The notes under the pieces were generated by a model. The model saw only the letters and a program-made list of their open reading frames with translations. It was not told where the DNA came from and did no database searches. DNA of 64,000 nucleotides, taken from positions 1,054,001 through 1,118,000 of the forward strand of contig NZ_FOMK01000001.1 in the NCBI RefSeq assembly GCF_900112615.1, read 5' to 3'. The stretch is from Chitinophaga sp. CF118 (GTDB taxonomy: Bacteria; Bacteroidota; Bacteroidia; Chitinophagales; Chitinophagaceae). Position numbers and translations under genes: made by a program. Every line of letters starts with the position of its first letter. The first letter of the stretch is position 1. Positions 60,261 to 64,000 of this stretch are shown piece by piece.

Positions 60261-61370
60261 ATGGAAAATGAAACAAATAACATACAACGTAAAATCATCC
60301 ATATAGATATGGATGCATTTTATGCATCCGTTGAGCAACGTGATAACCCTGAATACAGGGGCAAGGCAATAGTAGTAGGAGGCTCTCCCGAAGGCCGTGG
60401 TGGCGTGGTAGCAACCGCCAGTTATGAAGCCCGTAAATTTGGAATAAGATCTGCCATGCCATCAAAAAGGGCATTACAGCTTTGCCCGGAAGTTATTTTT
60501 GTAAGGCCCCGCTTTGATGCTTATAAGGAATCCTCCCGTAAGATCCGTGAAATATTCAGCCGCTATACAGACCTGATAGAGCCATTATCACTGGATGAAG
60601 CATTCCTGGATGTTACTACAGACAAATTGCAGATAGGCTCTGCCATAGAAATTGCCAAACAGATAAAACAGGCTATCAAAGATGAACTACAGCTAACTGC
60701 CTCTGCCGGTATTTCCGTTAATAAATTCGTTGCTAAAATTGCTTCTGATCTCAATAAGCCAGATGGCCTTACGTTTATAGGTCCCTCTGCGGTAGAAGAG
60801 TTTATGGAAAAACTACCGGTAGAAAAATTCTTTGGTGTAGGCAGAGTTACAGCAGATAAAATGAAACGGATGGGATTGCATACAGGAGCAGATCTCAAGA
60901 AATTATCTGAACAGGATCTTCGTCAGCACTTTGGGAAAGCTGGTGGTTTTTATTATAAGATAGTGAGAGGAATAGATACCCGCGAAGTACAACCTCATCG
61001 TGAAACCAAATCACTGGGCGCAGAAGATACCTTTGCCTACGATCTCACTACTATAGATGAGATGAATGCGGAACTGGATAAAATAGCTAAAACAGTACAT
61101 GAGCGCTTGTTGAAATATGGATTAAAAGGCAGAACCATCACTCTGAAAATAAAGTACAGCGACTTTAAACAGATTACCCGTAATCAGTCATTCCCTCACC
61201 CTGTTAATGCTTTGGATATTATCATAAAAACAACACAACAATTACTGCTGTCTACTTATCCGGAAGATAAAAAGATCAGGTTACTGGGTATTTCTCTTTC
61301 TAATTTTAATGAAGTAACACTCCCACCGGAGAATAAGAATGGGCAATTATCACTGTTCGATGATATGTAG
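60261..61370 (+). CDS. dinB: DNA polymerase IV (Y-family)
   Basis: From the ATG at 60261 the protein has 369 residues. Catalytic motifs: I-D-M-D-A-F-Y-A-S-V near the start and L-S-L-D-E-A-F-L-D-V in the palm (both acidic pairs intact), I-S-V-N-K-F-V-A-K-I, and the helix-hairpin-helix region F-F-G-V-G-R-V. It ends with the clamp-binding motif Q-L-S-L-F. Error-prone translesion synthesis. TTG at 60243 would add six residues; the ATG is preferred. Confidence 0.95.
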   Translation: MENETNNIQRKIIHIDMDAFYASVEQRDNPEYRGKAIVVGGSPEGRGGVVATASYEARKFGIRSAMPSKRALQLCPEVIFVRPRFDAYKESSRKIREIFSRYTDLIEPLSLDEAFLDVTTDKLQIGSAIEIAKQIKQAIKDELQLTASAGISVNKFVAKIASDLNKPDGLTFIGPSAVEEFMEKLPVEKFFGVGRVTADKMKRMGLHTGADLKKLSEQDLRQHFGKAGGFYYKIVRGIDTREVQPHRETKSLGAEDTFAYDLTTIDEMNAELDKIAKTVHERLLKYGLKGRTITLKIKYSDFKQITRNQSFPHPVNALDIIIKTTQQLLLSTYPEDKKIRLLGISLSNFNEVTLPPENKNGQLSLFDDM

Positions 61371-61506
61371 TTTCAAACAGGACTCAGAGATTTTGTAATT
61401 AGAGTTACATCGTGCTTGAAGCCATGTTTTCTTTTTCAAGCATAAAAACTCAAATGCAGCAAGCATCCTCATTAAATTTAGATACTTGCAGGAGATGATG
61501 TTTTAT

Positions 61507-62007
61507 TTAAACGCTGTCCTGTATAACGCGAACGGTCACCAGTAGTTGGCCGGCATGCCGCATAGTATGTTCTGCGGCATGAAACAGTAAGCCCATTACA
61601 GTAGAAGGTAGTTGTTTACGACCTACTGTTCGTGCGTCCGTTAAAGTTTGTTCATCTGTCATTTTTAGTTTCGCTATAGCAGCTGCTATCTGGTCATCAA
61701 ATTTATTTAATAACAGTCCCACGGATAACAACTCATCAGGCTGTCCTTCTGCGGCCAGGTATGCCAGTTGTTGATCAGAAAGCGCATGACCGGCAGCATA
61801 AGTCAATAAGCGGTCAAGTACGCCGGCCATATGCTGCAAATGAAATGCAACAGCCGCCACTCCGGCCGGTCGAAGCCAGAGTTGTGCATCAGAAAAATCA
61901 ACCAGCAGTGCATGGATCTCTTCCTGTGCCTGCAATAATGTATGTGCTACGGGTTGCAGCAATGGGGAAATACCATCTACTGGTCCCCGCATCCATACTT
62001 CTGGCAT
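61507..62007 (-). CDS. DinB-superfamily protein
   Basis: A 166-residue DinB-fold protein with histidines in F-H-L-Q-H-M-A-G and in F-H-A-A-E-H-T-M-R-H-A-G-Q, both compatible with the metal site. It is the third gene of a minus-strand operon, one base after the stop of the sialidase-like gene. Confidence 0.88.
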   Translation of the reverse strand: MPEVWMRGPVDGISPLLQPVAHTLLQAQEEIHALLVDFSDAQLWLRPAGVAAVAFHLQHMAGVLDRLLTYAAGHALSDQQLAYLAAEGQPDELLSVGLLLNKFDDQIAAAIAKLKMTDEQTLTDARTVGRKQLPSTVMGLLFHAAEHTMRHAGQLLVTVRVIQDSV

Positions 62008-62008
62008 A

Positions 62009-63046
62009 TTAGTATGATTTTAATTTTAATACTACATGTTTAATATTTTGCCTGTTGTAGGTATAGGTAATATGTAGTAAGCCGTCTTTTGTCTGGATAA
62101 CCGCCGGATAGCTGAATTCACCTTTGGGTTGTTTTTCCAGTTCATATACATCCTTCCAGTTTTCACCATCTTTAGAAACGGCTACACGAAGTTCATTACG
62201 ACCATCAGACCAATCCGCTCCCATTTTAGCCGGATTATAGATCAATACCTGCAGTCCGTTTTGGGTTGTTACGGCATCAATACCTGAATTGGGGTTCATG
62301 ATGGTTTGTTTTGTGAGCGGAGTCCATGTTTCGCCATTATCATCAGAGAATGTTTGTACTATCACATTTTGCCGGCTTCTGCACAACAGCTGCAACCGGT
62401 TGCCCGGCTGGAATAATGCAGCAGGCTGGATTACACCAAAGGTATCGCAATCTATAGCCACTTTCCGCCAGTTATGCCCGCTACTGTCTGACAATTCCAC
62501 GTGGATATGCCATTGTTTTTCGTCTTTACTCTCAGTGCTGGAGGGGTGCAGGATATTTCCACTGGCCAGTTGTACCGGTTTATTCTTGATAGGGCCCAAA
62601 ATCCCATCAGGCAGCTTCTCTTCTTTCGACCAGGTACGACCTTTATCAATACTGTATTTCATCAGTCCCCACCACTCCCTGGGAGACGGACCTACTTTAT
62701 AGAACAGCAACAGTTTATTAGCCCTGGTGGTGATCAATACCGGGTTCCAGGCAGCATAGCGTATTTTTTCATCTATAATCCCTGTAGCTGCAATAGCAGG
62801 AGCAGACCATTTACCCTTTGTAAATACGGATGTATAGATACATACATCAGGAGCACTTTCCCGGCTGCCACCAAACCAGGAAGCCACCAGCTGGCCACCA
62901 GGCAGTTGAGTAATAGTAGATGCGTGAGCGGCAGGCACGGGAGGATGCTGCATCAGAAATTCCTGCTTTACAAGACTGGCAGTTGTTTGCGCCACGGAGG
63001 ACATTAAACTGCCTGTTAAAATACACGACAATAATACTTTTTTCAT
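62009..63046 (-). CDS. Sialidase-like (BNR-repeat) exported protein
   Basis: From the ATG at 63046 the protein has 345 residues with a signal peptide (S-S-V-A-Q). Asp-box motifs S-x-D-x-G-x-x-W occur at least three times (S-I-D-K-G-R-T-W, S-D-D-N-G-E-T-W, S-K-D-G-E-N-W). An arginine of the catalytic triad may be in V-A-S-W-F-G-G-S-R. Family members release sialic acid or related sugars from glycans. In the operon it follows a SusD-like gene, so glycan use is likely. Confidence 0.85.
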   Translation of the reverse strand: MKKVLLSCILTGSLMSSVAQTTASLVKQEFLMQHPPVPAAHASTITQLPGGQLVASWFGGSRESAPDVCIYTSVFTKGKWSAPAIAATGIIDEKIRYAAWNPVLITTRANKLLLFYKVGPSPREWWGLMKYSIDKGRTWSKEEKLPDGILGPIKNKPVQLASGNILHPSSTESKDEKQWHIHVELSDSSGHNWRKVAIDCDTFGVIQPAALFQPGNRLQLLCRSRQNVIVQTFSDDNGETWTPLTKQTIMNPNSGIDAVTTQNGLQVLIYNPAKMGADWSDGRNELRVAVSKDGENWKDVYELEKQPKGEFSYPAVIQTKDGLLHITYTYNRQNIKHVVLKLKSY

Positions 63047-63062
63047 AATCTGCTTAAATAGA

Positions 63063-63111
63063 CAAGGCCACAAAGATAACGATGTCTCGCATTGTTATCT
63101 TTGTGGCCTTG
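63063..63111 (-). terminator. 22-bp hairpin between SusD-like and sialidase-like genes
   Basis: Arms 63063-63084 and 63090-63111 pair over 22 bp with one G-U. It begins 17 bases above the sialidase start and 46 bases below the SusD-like stop. There is no strong T run on the minus strand, so it may be an RNA-processing or attenuation site as much as a terminator. Confidence 0.7.
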
Positions 63112-63156
63112 TTCCCATCTAAATTATAAATCCTGCCTTATTATCTTTTTATATTA

Positions 63157-64000
63157 TCAAGGTTGTGGTACATCCCAGAATATTTTCGCATCCCGGGTAT
63201 CTTTTGCTTGTACGTCCTTGTAACTGGAGTTGTAAGAAATTTCACTTGCAGGATATCTAAATCTGGAAGGTGCACTTTCATATCCTGAAAGGGTAGAAGC
63301 ATATGTTTTAGGGAACTTAGGATAATCAGTTCTGCGGGTTTCTGCCCATGCCTGAGGAGTTTGCGTGAATCCAAAATATAACCATTTCTGGTTCCATATC
63401 TTTTCCAGTTTCTCCTGTGTTGTACCTGTATACGCAATTGTTGGCTGGGCAATAAATGCGTCCACGTCAGCAGTAGATGGCTGTGTCAGAGCTTCTGCCT
63501 TGTTTGGATTCAGGTTATACATGAAATATAGAAATGCAATTGACTGACGAATACCTAATTCATAGTACTGTTGGGCCGATAATGAGCTTCCGACAGTACC
63601 CCAGCGTTCTACAGCTTCTGCCAGGAGGAAGTTAACTTCAGGAGCACTCATCATCACACCAGGTATCTTAGAGTTATAACGGTAAGTGGTAGAATCGAGA
63701 GTAGAAAAGGATGTAAGACTATCTAGCTGCGTTGTGCTACCCCAGTCGGCAGGCATTGCCCTATAAGTTTTATTTGGAATGAAAGCCTTGTTATCATCAG
63801 TTCTTCCAAATTTATCAAACATAAAAGGAATACGAGGGTCATTTGCAGGCAACATCAATGTATTCAGCATATAATCAGGTGCTGCATATGGCATTTTCAG
63901 GTCACCAAATGCGCTCGACAAATTATCCGTATAAACAGTTGTCTGCATCAGAAGTACATCCGTATTACCTGGATTATAATTATCTCCTACTCTATTACCA
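63157..64000 (-). CDS. SusD/RagB-family nutrient-binding lipoprotein, C-terminal part (runs off right edge)
   Basis: The frame is open from the window's right end (G-N-R-V-G-D-N-Y-N-P) to the stop at 63157, 280 residues. It is the C-terminal part of a SusD-like protein of the SusD-like_2 type: D-P-R-I-P-F-M-F-D, M-S-A-P-E-V-N-F-L-L-A-E-A and W-N-Q-K-W-L-Y-F-G are typical. It would sit on the outer membrane as the lid of a SusC-type receptor, encoded outside the window. Confidence 0.88.
   Translation of the reverse strand, partial: GNRVGDNYNPGNTDVLLMQTTVYTDNLSSAFGDLKMPYAAPDYMLNTLMLPANDPRIPFMFDKFGRTDDNKAFIPNKTYRAMPADWGSTTQLDSLTSFSTLDSTTYRYNSKIPGVMMSAPEVNFLLAEAVERWGTVGSSLSAQQYYELGIRQSIAFLYFMYNLNPNKAEALTQPSTADVDAFIAQPTIAYTGTTQEKLEKIWNQKWLYFGFTQTPQAWAETRRTDYPKFPKTYASTLSGYESAPSRFRYPASEISYNSSYKDVQAKDTRDAKIFWDVPQP

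Noticed and set aside
61413..61442. Small hairpin after the polymerase IV gene
   Set aside because: Eight-base arms with a loop of 14 and little T run; it may be a weak terminator but is too poor to list as a feature.

Overview
The window is chromosomal DNA from a Bacteroidota bacterium, most likely a Chitinophaga-like member of the Chitinophagaceae. The basis is the gene content and signals: a large TonB-dependent outer-membrane receptor, a SusD-like lipoprotein, type IX secretion C-terminal domains, many short lipoproteins with TonB/Sus-style neighbours, WG-repeat and PD40 proteins, DinB-fold proteins, and promoters of the Bacteroidota type (TTG, about 19 bp, TAnnTTTG) in front of both tRNA genes and the Fic gene. 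No species can be named from the sequence alone.

Layout. 0-2.5 kb: end of a membrane protein gene and a CBM9-like/beta-lactamase-fold fusion. 2.5-21.6 kb: an accessory region that reads as a stack of decayed islands next to a tRNA-Lys(CTT) gene. It holds small lipoproteins, a truncated deacetylase, a frameshifted HExxH toxin remnant with its candidate immunity lipoprotein, a Crp/Fnr regulator with an alpha/beta hydrolase, a Walker-A-less DUF4143 ATPase, an AbiE-like regulator/nucleotidyltransferase pair with a nested operator, a broken gene with a HEPN-like motif, and two copies of an unknown small protein. Its boundaries are marked again and again by a terminator hairpin followed by a short reading frame resembling the last 20-25 residues of an integrase (pattern V-T-P-x-G-Q-F-S-N-R-F-Y).

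21.7-38.9 kb is core-like: thiolase, WG-repeat lipoprotein, TonB-dependent receptor, a four-gene operon with one apparently active and one apparently dead trypsin-like domain, a short alpha-glucan phosphorylase, a phosphodiester glycosidase and a class I amidotransferase. 38.9-49.0 kb is a second accessory block, next to an initiator tRNA gene. It contains a toxin-antitoxin-SecB chaperone module whose toxin is frameshifted, a 1.04-kb direct repeat carrying an unknown 189-residue protein gene at both ends of a 6-kb insert, a MocR-type regulator divergent from a three-gene oxidoreductase operon, a Fic protein under two adjacent palindromes, and a RhuM remnant. The same hairpin-plus-tail marks occur here.

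49-64 kb returns to ordinary genes: a secreted lyase-like protein, an AhpD-like enzyme, a secreted nuclease, an MFS/MarR divergent pair, a class C beta-lactamase-fold hydrolase, an endonuclease/phosphatase-family enzyme, DNA polymerase IV, and an operon of SusD-like protein, sialidase-like protein and DinB-fold protein that runs off the right edge.

The main biological theme is repeated insertion and decay at two tRNA 3' ends, leaving defence, toxin and immunity genes in various states of repair between fossil integrase ends.
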